Shown here: positions 19,702 to 27,234 of the stretch, piece by piece
Position numbering within the stretch: the first letter of the stretch is position 1
How the letters are laid out: every line of letters begins with the position of its first letter
Source of the DNA: a virus
Strand: one strand, 5' to 3'
DNA length: 31,019 nt
Virus record (IMG/VR): IMGVR_UViG_3300023184_000369
Coordinates: 1 to 31,019 of that record
The notes under the pieces: generated by a model
Seen by the model: the letters and a program-made list of their open reading frames with translations, nothing else
Databases searched by the model: none
What the model was told of the DNA's origin: nothing
Made by a program: the position numbers and the translations under genes

Positions 19702-20930
19702 TGCCATATTTCATTTCTGATTCTGCCGACGGTTGCAGCGGGTGGGCAACCGTTAAAGATGACGGCGAAGTAATCGGCTGCCATACCACGAAGCAGGCTG
19801 CAATAGACCACATGGTGGCAATCAGCATTGCGGAAGATACAGAGCCGGGCGGGATGGTGCGCGTGCTTGAAGATCGAGCGCCATCGCTGCCGCAGTATAT
19901 TCGCGCCGCAGCTGCGAAGGGCTTGGAATATAACAGGGCCGGGCGTGGTGGCGACGGCCTAACCGATCAGACATTACGCGAGGCGCGGCTGCTCGCTGAT
20001 GGCACAGTTTCCGATGACAAGATTGTACGCGCCGCAGCGTGGGGCGCACGGCACGCGGTAGACCTTGAGCCGGCAAAAAACAGCAACAGCAATGACCGAG
20101 AGTTTCCGGGCGCCGGCGCGGTCGCGCATTATCTCTGGGGAATCAATCCCCTTGACCCGATGCCGGCGCGTGATTGGTTTGAGCGGCAGGCCGACATGAT
20201 CAAAGAAGCGAGCAGAGGAATCGACATGACAAAAATTGAGACGCGCGAAGTCCAGGTGCAAGACTTGGAACTCCGCGAAGCGCCGAGTGGTGGCATGACG
20301 TTCCGCGGCTACGCTGCCGTATTCAACTCCGACAGTCAGCCGCTCCCATTCATTGAACAGATCAGCCCCGGCGCGTTCAATCGGACCCTTGCGAATCGCC
20401 GGAATAACGTCAAGATGTTCGTGAACCACGATGACACGATGGTGCTGGCGACTACGCGGGCGGCGACCCTTCGACTGTCTGAAGATTCTCGCGGCCTGAT
20501 CGCCGAAGCCGATCTGCCGGACACCACCTACGGGCGTGACCTTTCGGTGCTAATGCAGCGCGGCGATGTTGATTCAATGTCCTTCGGTTTCAGCGTTCCG
20601 AGCGGTGGCGACCAGTGGAGCAATGACGGCGGGCGGCGAACATTGAACGAAGTGCGCCTGCATGAGGTTTCCATTGTTACCGGGTTCCCTGCGTATGAAG
20701 CGACCACGGCGACGGTTCGCAAAGTCCAGCACCTGGCTACGCGAACCGCGACCGATGCCGAAGCTTTGGCCGATGCGATGCTGGCACTTGAGGCCGGCCA
20801 ACTCACCGACGATCAGGCCAACCTTCTGCGGAGCGTGGTCGACAAGATCGGCCCAGAAATGGAAGCGCAGCCAGCCGCGCCGCTTTCATTACTGTCGCAA
20901 AAGTTAGATCTAATGCTGAAAGCAGTCTAA
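19701..20930 (+). CDS. prohead maturation protease with two-part N-terminal extension
   Basis: 409 residues. The C-terminal part (about 176-350) is an HK97-type serine protease: EVQVQDLELREAPSGGMTFR, GYAAVFNS, ISPGAFNRTL, VNHDD (H243), and GDVDSMSFGF (S294). It cuts the scaffold part of the capsid protein. Residues 1-50 (GWATVKDDGEVIGCHTTKQA) and 60-170 (QYIRAAAAKGLEYNRAGRGG, then DDKIVRAAAWGARH and PGAGAVAHYLWG) are two extra domains that I have seen fused or adjacent to capsid-morphogenesis genes. An internal ATG at 20226 with AGAGGA upstream would make the protease alone. Confidence 0.88.
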   Translation: MPYFISDSADGCSGWATVKDDGEVIGCHTTKQAAIDHMVAISIAEDTEPGGMVRVLEDRAPSLPQYIRAAAAKGLEYNRAGRGGDGLTDQTLREARLLADGTVSDDKIVRAAAWGARHAVDLEPAKNSNSNDREFPGAGAVAHYLWGINPLDPMPARDWFERQADMIKEASRGIDMTKIETREVQVQDLELREAPSGGMTFRGYAAVFNSDSQPLPFIEQISPGAFNRTLANRRNNVKMFVNHDDTMVLATTRAATLRLSEDSRGLIAEADLPDTTYGRDLSVLMQRGDVDSMSFGFSVPSGGDQWSNDGGRRTLNEVRLHEVSIVTGFPAYEATTATVRKVQHLATRTATDAEALADAMLALEAGQLTDDQANLLRSVVDKIGPEMEAQPAAPLSLLSQKLDLMLKAV

Positions 20931-20959
20931 GATTTCGACCCTTAACCGGGTCGCTTCAC

Positions 20960-21002
20960 CAGTTGCGGTGCCGCGCTGGTGGTCAGTTGCGGTGCCGCGC
21001 TG
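20960..21002 (+). repeat. 19-bp tandem direct repeat, 24-bp period
   Basis: CAGTTGCGGTGCCGCGCTG occurs at 20960-20978 and again at 20984-21002, identical over 19 bp with a 5-bp spacer. Each copy holds a GCGG-TG-CCGC mini-palindrome. It lies in the 109-bp gap between protease and major capsid genes, so it may be an mRNA structure, a regulatory site for capsid expression, or a duplication. Confidence 0.8.
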
Positions 21003-21039
21003 ACGTTATTTATCACCCAAAACTATCAAAGGATTAATG

Positions 21040-22239
21040 ATGAGCGATTACATCAAGACCCAACTTGACGAGCGCGTGCGCGCTTTCGAGTCGGCCAAAG
21101 AAATCATTGACCGCGCACAAGGCGAGAATCGTAGCCTTGACGCGACCGAGCAAGAGTCAGTCGATCGGGCCATGGAAGATATGGACCGCCGCGGCGCGAT
21201 TGTTGCCGACATGCGCGCCCTCGATGCGCGTGAAGCCGAAGTGCGCGCCGCTGTTGCAAACCATGCAGAAGCTCGCGCCGTTGTCGAAACTGCGAAGCCT
21301 GTCACGGATGACGCGGACACAATCCGCAGCCTTGCCCGTGGGGAGATTCGTTCGGCCACGTTCGAAAAGCGCGATGTTACGAAGTCGAGCACTGGCTCAC
21401 CGGTACCGACTTCGTTCTACGATCAGGTGATTCTGCTTGCTCGTGCAACTGGCCCGATGCTTTCACTTGGTACCGAGTTGGCGACAGCCGGTGGCGAGAA
21501 TCTTCAGATCCCAAGACTGTCCACCTACTCGGTTGGAACAGTCAACTCTGAGGCCGCCACCTTCGGCGAGTCCGATCCGGCCTTCAGCGCGTTCATCACA
21601 CTTGGCGCCTTTAAGTACGGCTTCCTCACGCAGGTATCGCGCGAACTTTTGGAAGATTCAGGCGTAGACGTGCTCTCGCTGCTGGCCACGAACTGTGGAA
21701 ACGCTCTCGGCTTTGCCGTGAATACTGCGCTCACGACTGGCACCGGGACTGTCGAGCCGACCGGGATCGTTACCGCGTCAGGTTCGGGTCTTATCGGCGG
21801 CACCGGAGCTGCAACGACTGGCGCTTTCACCTACGCGAATCTTGTCAGCCTCGCGTATTCAACCGATGCGGCTGCGCGTGCGCTTCCCGGTTTCGGTTTC
21901 ATGGCGAAGGGTTCGAGCATCGCTGCGATGCGCGTACTGCAAGACGGCTCGGGCCGGTTCGTATTCGAGCCGTCAATGAGCATGGCAACCCCAGATCGGG
22001 TGCTTGGCTATCCGCTTTACGAAAACCCAGCGATGGCAGCAATCGCAGCCAGCGCCAAGTCTGTTATTGCCGGACATTTCCCAAGTTACTACGTTCGCAC
22101 CGTTGGCGGGATTCGTTTGGATCGCTCAGACGACTTCGCGTTCAGTGCCGACCTAGTTACCTTCCGGTGCTCGTATCGGGTTGACGGCAACCTTCCACAG
22201 ACTTCACATGTGAAGCATTTTGTGGGCGCCGCAACCTAA
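21040..22239 (+). CDS. major capsid protein (HK97 fold) with N-terminal scaffold domain
   Basis: 399 residues from ATG 21040 (AAAGGA 6 nt upstream; ATG 21037 is adjacent). Residues 1-105 are a charged coiled-coil delta/scaffold region (DERVRAFESAKEIIDRAQGE, then VRAAVANHAEARAVVETAK). After a likely protease cleavage zone near 105-125 the mature part begins: VPTSFYDQVI, LSLGTELATAGGENLQIPRL, FITLGAFKYGFLTQVSRELL, GFGFMAKGSSIAAMRVLQD, then LGYPLYENPAM. These follow the HK97 fold order (N-arm, E-loop, P-domain, A-domain). It forms the icosahedral shell and is followed by a stem-loop terminator-like structure. Confidence 0.93.
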   Translation: MSDYIKTQLDERVRAFESAKEIIDRAQGENRSLDATEQESVDRAMEDMDRRGAIVADMRALDAREAEVRAAVANHAEARAVVETAKPVTDDADTIRSLARGEIRSATFEKRDVTKSSTGSPVPTSFYDQVILLARATGPMLSLGTELATAGGENLQIPRLSTYSVGTVNSEAATFGESDPAFSAFITLGAFKYGFLTQVSRELLEDSGVDVLSLLATNCGNALGFAVNTALTTGTGTVEPTGIVTASGSGLIGGTGAATTGAFTYANLVSLAYSTDAAARALPGFGFMAKGSSIAAMRVLQDGSGRFVFEPSMSMATPDRVLGYPLYENPAMAAIAASAKSVIAGHFPSYYVRTVGGIRLDRSDDFAFSADLVTFRCSYRVDGNLPQTSHVKHFVGAAT

Positions 22240-22248
22240 CCAAATTGT

Positions 22249-22284
22249 CTGGCTGGCGTCGGCGCGCAGGACGGCGCCAGCCAG
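22249..22284 (+). terminator. hairpin after the capsid gene (partial terminator)
   Basis: CTGGCTGGCG (22249-22258) and CGCCAGCCAG (22275-22284) form a perfect 10-bp GC-rich stem with a 16-nt loop, 10 bp after the capsid stop. There is no U-run. It may lower read-through into the glycosyltransferase genes or protect the abundant capsid mRNA 3' end. Confidence 0.55.
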
Positions 22285-22311
22285 GCTTCACCCTGCGAAC
22301 AAAGGACAAGA

Positions 22312-23526
22312 ATGTCGAAACCTGCAAAGCGACCCGGCAAACCTGCGCGCCGTGTCGTCAATCAACGTGCGATTCTTTGGGCGAGCAATTCACCTTGGGC
22401 GCCGACCGGATACGGAACGCAGACCGCGCAAGTCACTAAGCGGCTGAAGGATGATCGGCACCGCGTAGCAGTTGCCAGCAATTACGGGCTTGAGGCCTTC
22501 AGTTTCGAGTGGAACGGGATCAAGCAATTTCCTCGCGGCTTCGACATGTATTCCAATGACGTAGTGCCAGCGCACATGGCAGCGTGGGAGCATGAAAACC
22601 CCGGCTTCGATCCGCTGTTGATGACCCTTTATGACGTGTGGATTTACAAGGGCAAGCAGTGGGATCTGCTGCCGAGCATCGCGTCTTGGGTTCCGATAGA
22701 TCACATGCCCGCGCCGCCGATTGTGATGAAGTTCCTCAGCAAGCCGAATGTCACGCCAATCGCGATGAGCCAATTCGGCAAGGCGATGATCGAGCGCGAA
22801 GGCGTCGAATGTTTGTACGTTCCGCACGCCATCGAAAAAGTCTTTATGCCAACCGCATCGGTGCCACTGCCGAAGGGCGGCGCGCTAACTGGTCGCGGAT
22901 TCATGGAAGTCGGCGAGGATAAGTTTGTCGTCGGAATGAACGCCGCGAACAAAGGCAAGGTGCCGAACCGCAAGGCGTTCCCTGAGGCGTTCCTTGCCTT
23001 CGCGCTATTCGCGAAAAAGCACGACGATGCGGTGCTTTATATCCATACCGAGGACCGTGGCGGCATGGGCGGAATCAACTTGCGGGAACTAGCCGAAGCC
23101 TGCGGCATACCTGATCACCAGATCACGTTCGTTGACCAGTACGCGTACCGCATCGGGATTCCGCAGGAGATGCTCGCGGCAATCTATACCGCGATTGATG
23201 TCTTGCTAATGCCGAGCATGTCGGAAGGCTTCGGCATCCCGATCATCGAAGCGCAGGCCTGCGGCACTCCGGTTATCGTCACCGATTCAACCGCGATGCC
23301 AGAGTTGCTGGGCGATGGCTGGCTGGTCTCTGGGCAGCCGTGGTGGGATTCTTTGCAGAACGCCTGGATGGTCGCGCCCTCGGTGCCGTCGATTGTTGAG
23401 GCGTTGGAAGATTCGTACCAACGGGGCCGGCAGCGCTCGCAGGTGGCCATTGACTTCACGGCGCAATATGACGCGGATTATGTTTTCGAGACGTACTGGC
23501 GCCCGGCGATTGCGGCCATACCGTGA
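22312..23526 (+). CDS. GT4-family glycosyltransferase (GT-B fold)
   Basis: 404 residues from ATG 22312 (AAAGGACAAGA upstream). An N-terminal Rossmann half begins at RAILWASNSPWAPTGYGTQT (donor/acceptor loop). The C-terminal half carries LLMPSMSEGFGIPIIEAQAC and GTPVIVTDSTAMPEL (about 298-335), the E-x7-E signature that binds the nucleotide sugar in GT4 enzymes. It transfers sugar from an activated donor with retained configuration. Its place right after the capsid gene suggests it glycosylates virion proteins or attached glycans. The stop overlaps the next GTG by 4 bp. Confidence 0.9.
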   Translation: MSKPAKRPGKPARRVVNQRAILWASNSPWAPTGYGTQTAQVTKRLKDDRHRVAVASNYGLEAFSFEWNGIKQFPRGFDMYSNDVVPAHMAAWEHENPGFDPLLMTLYDVWIYKGKQWDLLPSIASWVPIDHMPAPPIVMKFLSKPNVTPIAMSQFGKAMIEREGVECLYVPHAIEKVFMPTASVPLPKGGALTGRGFMEVGEDKFVVGMNAANKGKVPNRKAFPEAFLAFALFAKKHDDAVLYIHTEDRGGMGGINLRELAEACGIPDHQITFVDQYAYRIGIPQEMLAAIYTAIDVLLMPSMSEGFGIPIIEAQACGTPVIVTDSTAMPELLGDGWLVSGQPWWDSLQNAWMVAPSVPSIVEALEDSYQRGRQRSQVAIDFTAQYDADYVFETYWRPAIAAIP

Positions 23527-24149
23527 TTCCGGTGATGATTGTGCCGATACTTGCCGGGCCGAAGATCCTGTACGCGATGCTCGACTCTATCGACTACCCG
23601 GTGGCGAAACTGATCATTATTGACAACGGGGATTGCCTGAACACTTCGACCGGCTGGCCTGTCGAGCATGTTCAATCGACGAAGGTGATCAAGATGCCGG
23701 CCAACTTAGGCGTTGCCGGTTCATGGAATCTGGGAATCAAGGCGGCACCCTTCGCGCCTTGGTGGCTGATCGTGAACTTCGATATCACTTGGCCCCCGGG
23801 GTCGCTGAAGATGTTTGCCGAGCAGGGCAGCGCCGACGAGATCCTGCTGAGCCGATGCCCTCAGCCGTGGTCGGCTTTCACCATCGGCGAGAACGTGGTG
23901 CGCCGTGTCGGCCTGTTCGATGAAGGATTCCACCCGGCCTATTTTGAGGACAACGATTACGCACGCCGCTGCGCTGATGAGATCATCAGGCCGGCGCCGA
24001 TACCAGTACGACATGAAAACTCCAGCACCCTAGCTGCTGCCGATTACGGCGAAAAGAACAACCGCACCTACCTGTCGAACTTGGATTATTTCCAAGGCGG
24101 CGGGGGCGGCTGGAGCCTTGACCGAAGGCGGGCCAACTCGTGGGATTGA
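23523..24149 (+). CDS. GT2-like glycosyltransferase (GT-A fold)
   Basis: 208 residues from GTG 23523. The N-terminal nucleotide-binding region reads IPVMIVPIL...KLIIIDNGDC, then KMPANLGVAGSWNLGIKAA, a NFDI in place of the usual DxD, and later GLFDEGFHPAYFEDNDYARR, the catalytic ED motif of GT2 transferases. It is shorter than full GT2 enzymes and has no transmembrane part, as expected for soluble phage enzymes. It probably adds a sugar in the same pathway as the neighbouring GT4. Its end overlaps the next gene by 10 bp. Confidence 0.85.
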   Translation: MIPVMIVPILAGPKILYAMLDSIDYPVAKLIIIDNGDCLNTSTGWPVEHVQSTKVIKMPANLGVAGSWNLGIKAAPFAPWWLIVNFDITWPPGSLKMFAEQGSADEILLSRCPQPWSAFTIGENVVRRVGLFDEGFHPAYFEDNDYARRCADEIIRPAPIPVRHENSSTLAAADYGEKNNRTYLSNLDYFQGGGGGWSLDRRRANSWD

Positions 24150-24805
24150 CTTTGCCGAAAGACGTGACCGGCTTCTGCGATTCGCGCAAGGGTGAGACCG
24201 CTTGGGTGTTAGGTTCAGGTGCAAGTCTTAACCATGTGCCGCGCTGGTTCTGGTCTGATCGGTTGGTGGTCGCCACCAACTTTGTCGGACTTCGGCTAGA
24301 CATTCCAGACTTCTACGCTGTCACGCATTACCACTGCGATGCGGCAATAATCGCGGCGCAGCGGCCCGATGTCCCGGTGATCGCACCGATCATAGATCAG
24401 GGTGGTATCGCCGCGATACCAGTGCCACCGCAGGCTGAGAACATTTACTACATGAAAACAGGGACGCAAGCCTACGCGCAGTTCGATTGCGCAGAGTTGT
24501 GGCCGAGCGAACCTGACACGCTCGTGGTCGGCCCGACATCGCTCCACATGACAATGCACTTTGCCGCCTACCTTGGTGCACGGCATATCATTCTTGCCGG
24601 TGCTGACTGTGGGACGTTAGATGACGCGAGCAACTTTGATGGGTATGCGCCCGGTGATAATCCGATGGGTGTTTGGGAGCGTTCACTTCGCGATGTCGCC
24701 AACCAGTTCCGAAGTCAAGGCGTGTCGGTGATGTCGCTGAATCCGTTTGCTAATTTTAACCTTGAGGGCCACCAGTTTCGTTCCAGTTCTGTCAGCATAA
24801 ATTAG
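24140..24805 (+). CDS. DUF115/MAF-like protein (putative sugar transferase)
   Basis: 221 residues from GTG 24140 (a few nearby alternative starts). TAWVLGSGASLNHVPRWFWS and LVVATNFVGL near the N-terminus, VVGPTSLHMTMHFAAYLGAR and HIILAGADCG later, give the Rossmann-like pattern of the DUF115/MptE-like and motility-associated-factor (MAF) family, some members of which glycosylate flagellin. In this cassette it may transfer an acidic or nonulosonic sugar or modify a glycan precursor. Other DUF115 members have different roles, so this is inference. The next gene has its own AGGAG after the stop. Confidence 0.7.
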   Translation: MGLTLPKDVTGFCDSRKGETAWVLGSGASLNHVPRWFWSDRLVVATNFVGLRLDIPDFYAVTHYHCDAAIIAAQRPDVPVIAPIIDQGGIAAIPVPPQAENIYYMKTGTQAYAQFDCAELWPSEPDTLVVGPTSLHMTMHFAAYLGARHIILAGADCGTLDDASNFDGYAPGDNPMGVWERSLRDVANQFRSQGVSVMSLNPFANFNLEGHQFRSSSVSIN

Positions 24806-24813
24806 GAGTATCC

Positions 24814-25410
24814 ATGACGTTATACGCGAGCGCGGCGCAGATCAAAGCAGCGCTGCGAATAACTGACAGCGTAGATGACACTCTAATAACTATGGCTGGT
24901 AGTGCCGCATCAGATTTAATCGACGGTTATTGTGGTCGGCATTTCCATCTCAGTGGAACGGCCACGCGATTCTACGCGCCGAACGACAATTATGTTTTGC
25001 AGACTGATGACCTGGCCGGCACAGCAGTAGCGATCCAATCTTCGACCGGGGCTGATGGCGTTTACGATGTCACTTGGGCCGCTACCGATTACCAACTTGA
25101 ACCGCTGAACGGTGTCACCGCTGGCCAGGTTGTCCCTTACTCGCGCATCAGGGCAGTTGATAATTATTTCTGGCCAGTTGCTGGCGGTGAGGCCACCGTC
25201 AAAGTCACAGCGCAGTTTGGCTTCCCGGCGGTTCCCGTCGTGGTCGTGCAGGCCGCGGTGCTTCAGGGGAGTCGGATCTTCACGCGGCTTCAATCGCCGC
25301 TAGGTATTGCCGGGTTCGGGGATATGGGCGTGGTCAGAGTTTCGCGACAACTTGACCCTGATGTTGCGCAGCTAGTCGAGCCGTTCCGAAGAATGATGGG
25401 TATCGCGTGA
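24814..25410 (+). CDS. head-tail connector (HK97 gp6-like adaptor)
   Basis: 198 residues from ATG 24814 (TTAGGAGTATCC upstream). The N-terminus (ASAAQIKAALRITDSVDDTL) and ASDLIDGYCGRHF are the helices typical of gp6-like connectors, with a beta-rich insert (TRFYAPNDNYVLQTDDL onward) in the middle and a C-terminal helix (VAQLVEPFRRMMGI). The ring binds under the portal after packaging. It resumes the structural order after the glycosylation cassette. The stop overlaps the next GTG (GTGA). Confidence 0.85.
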   Translation: MTLYASAAQIKAALRITDSVDDTLITMAGSAASDLIDGYCGRHFHLSGTATRFYAPNDNYVLQTDDLAGTAVAIQSSTGADGVYDVTWAATDYQLEPLNGVTAGQVVPYSRIRAVDNYFWPVAGGEATVKVTAQFGFPAVPVVVVQAAVLQGSRIFTRLQSPLGIAGFGDMGVVRVSRQLDPDVAQLVEPFRRMMGIA

Positions 25411-25811
25411 CCACGATGACCACGATTCGCACCGGACTGGCCGCGAACCTTGCCACCATCACTGGGCTGCGAACTGCTGCGATTATGCCTGACGCGATAA
25501 CCCCGCCGGTCGCGATCGTGGTCGCCGAAGGAATCACCTTTGACAGTGTTATGGCCCGCGGCTTAGATGAATACTCATTCACTGTGATGGTGATTGTTGG
25601 CCGCGCTGATGCGCGTACTTCGCAGAATAAGGTTGACGACTTCTGCAATCCTACCGGCGCCGGTTCAATCAAAACGGCGATCGAATCCGACCGCACCCTC
25701 GGCGGTGCGGCTCAAACTCTTCGTGTCACCGAGATGCGAAGTTACACCAGCATCACTGCTGGTGATGTTGTCTATCTGGCCGCAGAGTTTGCGGTCACCG
25801 TTTACGCCTAG
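25407..25811 (+). CDS. probable tail terminator / head-tail joining protein
   Basis: 134 residues from GTG 25407. TIRTGLAANLATITGLRTAA then PPVAIVVAEG and EYSFTVMVIVGRADARTSQN are in the order of small tail terminator proteins (an N-terminal helix, strand, beta-hairpin, helix), ending with strands GDVVYLAAEFAVTVYA. It should cap the tail tube and join it to the head. A separate head-tail stopper gene is not seen between this and the connector; this protein or the connector may fill that task, so the exact role is uncertain. Confidence 0.65.
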   Translation: MTTMTTIRTGLAANLATITGLRTAAIMPDAITPPVAIVVAEGITFDSVMARGLDEYSFTVMVIVGRADARTSQNKVDDFCNPTGAGSIKTAIESDRTLGGAAQTLRVTEMRSYTSITAGDVVYLAAEFAVTVYA

Positions 25812-25824
25812 GAAGGGCTAAGAC

Positions 25825-26232
25825 ATGGCTAAGTTCGTAACGACTGATTACAAAGTCACAATCAATGGCACTGATTTCTCCACCTCGCTCGCCAGTGTTG
25901 AATTGGCTATCGAATCCGATGATGTCGAGACCACGGCATTTGGTTCGACATTTCGCACCCGCATTGGTGGATTAAAAGCCGCCAGCCTAACGCTAGAGTT
26001 CATGCAAGACTTCGGCGCCTCATCCGTAGACGCGACGCTGTTTCCCTTGCTGAACACCTTGGCAACCGTCGTGATGGTGCCAACATCCTCGGCAGTATCC
26101 GCGACGAATCCAAGCTACACGGCGTCGTGCTTGGTCAATCAGTACTCGCCTTTGGCGTCATCTGTTGGCGATCTCGCCACCTTGTCGGTAACTTGGCCGA
26201 CGTCTGGCACCGTTACCCGCGCAACTGCCTAA
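25825..26232 (+). CDS. major tail (tube) protein
   Basis: 135 residues from ATG 25825 (GAAGGGCTAAG upstream). The sequence is almost all beta: YKVTINGTDFSTSLASVELA, ESDDVETTAFGSTFRTRIGG, LKAASLTLEFMQDF, and SPLASSVGDLATLSVTWPTS. The D-V-E-T-T-A-F-G-S and G-G-L-K-x-A-S-L-T-L-E-F patterns are typical of small tail-tube proteins in actinophage siphoviruses. Position before the tail chaperone and tape measure supports this. Multiple rings of this protein form the tail shaft. Confidence 0.8.
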   Translation: MAKFVTTDYKVTINGTDFSTSLASVELAIESDDVETTAFGSTFRTRIGGLKAASLTLEFMQDFGASSVDATLFPLLNTLATVVMVPTSSAVSATNPSYTASCLVNQYSPLASSVGDLATLSVTWPTSGTVTRATA

Positions 26233-26262
26233 CCCTTCGACCCTTCCATAGGAGAGCCTGCG

Positions 26263-26547
26263 ATGAAAATGAAACTCGATGTGAAATACAACGATGGTGC
26301 CACCGCTGTGGCCGTAGCCGCAGCGGTGGACTTCGTTAGGTTCGAAGAAACGTTTGACCGTTCTGTTGCAAAGTTTGGCACGGAACTGAAGTTTACCGAT
26401 CTGTGCTGGCTGGCGTGGCACGCTCTCCAGCGCAAAGACAAAAACCTCGGCGAGTTCCACGAATGGCTTGACGATGTTGAGGGCGTCACGTTTGGGGAAG
26501 ATTCTGAGATCGTCCCTTTGGAGAGTCCAGCCAGCATTGGGGAATAG
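26263..26547 (+). CDS. tail assembly chaperone, upstream (G) part
   Basis: 94 residues from ATG 26263 (AGGAGAG upstream). A helical protein (KFGTELKFTDLCWLAWHALQ) with an acidic end, the typical G component that coats tape measure protein during tail assembly. Near its end lies CCCTTTG (26514-26520) in the correct phase for -1 slippage. A fraction of ribosomes should continue into the overlapping frame to make a 138-residue GT fusion. Confidence 0.88.
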   Translation: MKMKLDVKYNDGATAVAVAAAVDFVRFEETFDRSVAKFGTELKFTDLCWLAWHALQRKDKNLGEFHEWLDDVEGVTFGEDSEIVPLESPASIGE

Positions 26548-26558
26548 TCCATCTGGCT
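26514..26558 (+). promoter_or_regulatory. -1 programmed ribosomal frameshift site with hairpin
   Basis: The heptamer C-CCT-TTG (26514-26520) fits X-XXY-YYZ in the zero frame (GTC CCT TTG). Eight nt downstream AGCCAG (26529-26534) pairs with CTGGCT (26553-26558), with an inner TGGG/TCCA stem (26538-26541 with 26548-26551). The zero-frame stop TAG (26545-26547) lies inside the loop. This is the standard layout for tail chaperone frameshifts. Confidence 0.88.
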
Positions 26559-26678
26559 TACGAGTTCCACCTTGCGCCGTCAGTGATCTTGGCTGAGTCT
26601 GATCGAATGATTGTGACGATGCACAGATACTTGCGCTGGCGTAGTGTCGAAATGAATAAAGGCAGAAGGAAGGGCTAG
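26520..26678 (+). CDS. tail assembly chaperone, T part (made only by -1 frameshift)
   Basis: The -1 frame is open from the slippery site to TAG 26676-26678 and adds 52 residues to the G protein: GESSQHWGIVHLAYEFHLAP, then SVILAESDRMIVTMHRYLRW and a basic end. The A-Y-E-F-H-x-x-P-S and M-x-x-Y-L-R-W-R motifs are those of the T domain of actinophage tail chaperones. It has no ribosome site of its own. The next gene starts 2 bp after its stop. Confidence 0.85.
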   Translation, partial: GESSQHWGIVHLAYEFHLAPSVILAESDRMIVTMHRYLRWRSVEMNKGRRKG

Positions 26679-26680
26679 CC

Positions 26681-27223
26681 GTGCCGCTTAGTTTCCACGT
26701 TGAAGGCGTGCCCGAGTTGATTAACCGGATCAGCAAGTTCGACAAGGAAGTTGCGAAGATACTGAATCGCGAAGTGAAAGAGGGCGCCGACGTCGTGGGC
26801 GCCTATGCGCGGAGCCTTGTGCCGGGCGGTAACGCGCTGGAAAACTGGGGCCAGTGGAATCTTAAGACCGGCAAGGCTGGCACCGTTGGCGTTGTCTCGC
26901 TGTCTCAGGGCAGCCGAGATCTTTCGTTTGATGGTTCGGCGGTTGCTCGCGGTATCAAACCCCAGGCAGTGAAAAGCAACAAGCGCGGCGTCGTTGTGGG
27001 GTACAAGGCCCGCGTGGTGATGTCGACAGCTGCGGGCTCGATCTGGTCTTTGGCCGGGTCTCGGAACAAAAGCAAGTCAACGATGGGGCCGAATCTTAAT
27101 CGGGCGTTCCCTGATCCGCGTTGGCCGCGAGCGCTAACCCCGGCGCTGCACGCCAAGGGGCCGCAGGCTCGCAAAGAAATTGAAGATGCAATCGACCGCG
27201 CAATAGCAGCCGTGAACAGATAG
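26681..27223 (+). CDS. HK97 gp10-like tail component
   Basis: 180 residues from GTG 26681 with GAAGGAAGGG upstream. The N-terminus (VEGVPELINRISKFDKEVAK) and GADVVGAYARSLVP match the helical start of HK97 gp10-like proteins; a basic mid region (IKPQAVKSNKRGVVVGYKAR) and an NRAFPDPRWPRAL segment with a C-terminal helix complete it. In most phages this family lies before the tail tube; here it sits between chaperone and tape measure. A role in tail completion or as a minor tail part is likely, but the exact position in the virion is uncertain. Confidence 0.6.
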   Translation: MPLSFHVEGVPELINRISKFDKEVAKILNREVKEGADVVGAYARSLVPGGNALENWGQWNLKTGKAGTVGVVSLSQGSRDLSFDGSAVARGIKPQAVKSNKRGVVVGYKARVVMSTAAGSIWSLAGSRNKSKSTMGPNLNRAFPDPRWPRALTPALHAKGPQARKEIEDAIDRAIAAVNR

Positions 27224-27234
27224 GGAGCAGCGAA

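Noticed and set aside
20960-21002. CRISPR array
   Set aside because: Only two copies with a 5-bp spacer; too short and too few to be an array.
26539-26545. GGGGAAT as the frameshift slippery site
   Set aside because: Zero-frame codons GGG and GAA would mispair after a -1 slip; CCCTTTG upstream fits the rule exactly and has a hairpin at the right distance.
26158-26745. 195-codon minus-strand frame over the tail chaperone
   Set aside because: Opposite to a well supported chaperone with frameshift signal; no recognisable domain and unlikely antisense gene in a late operon.
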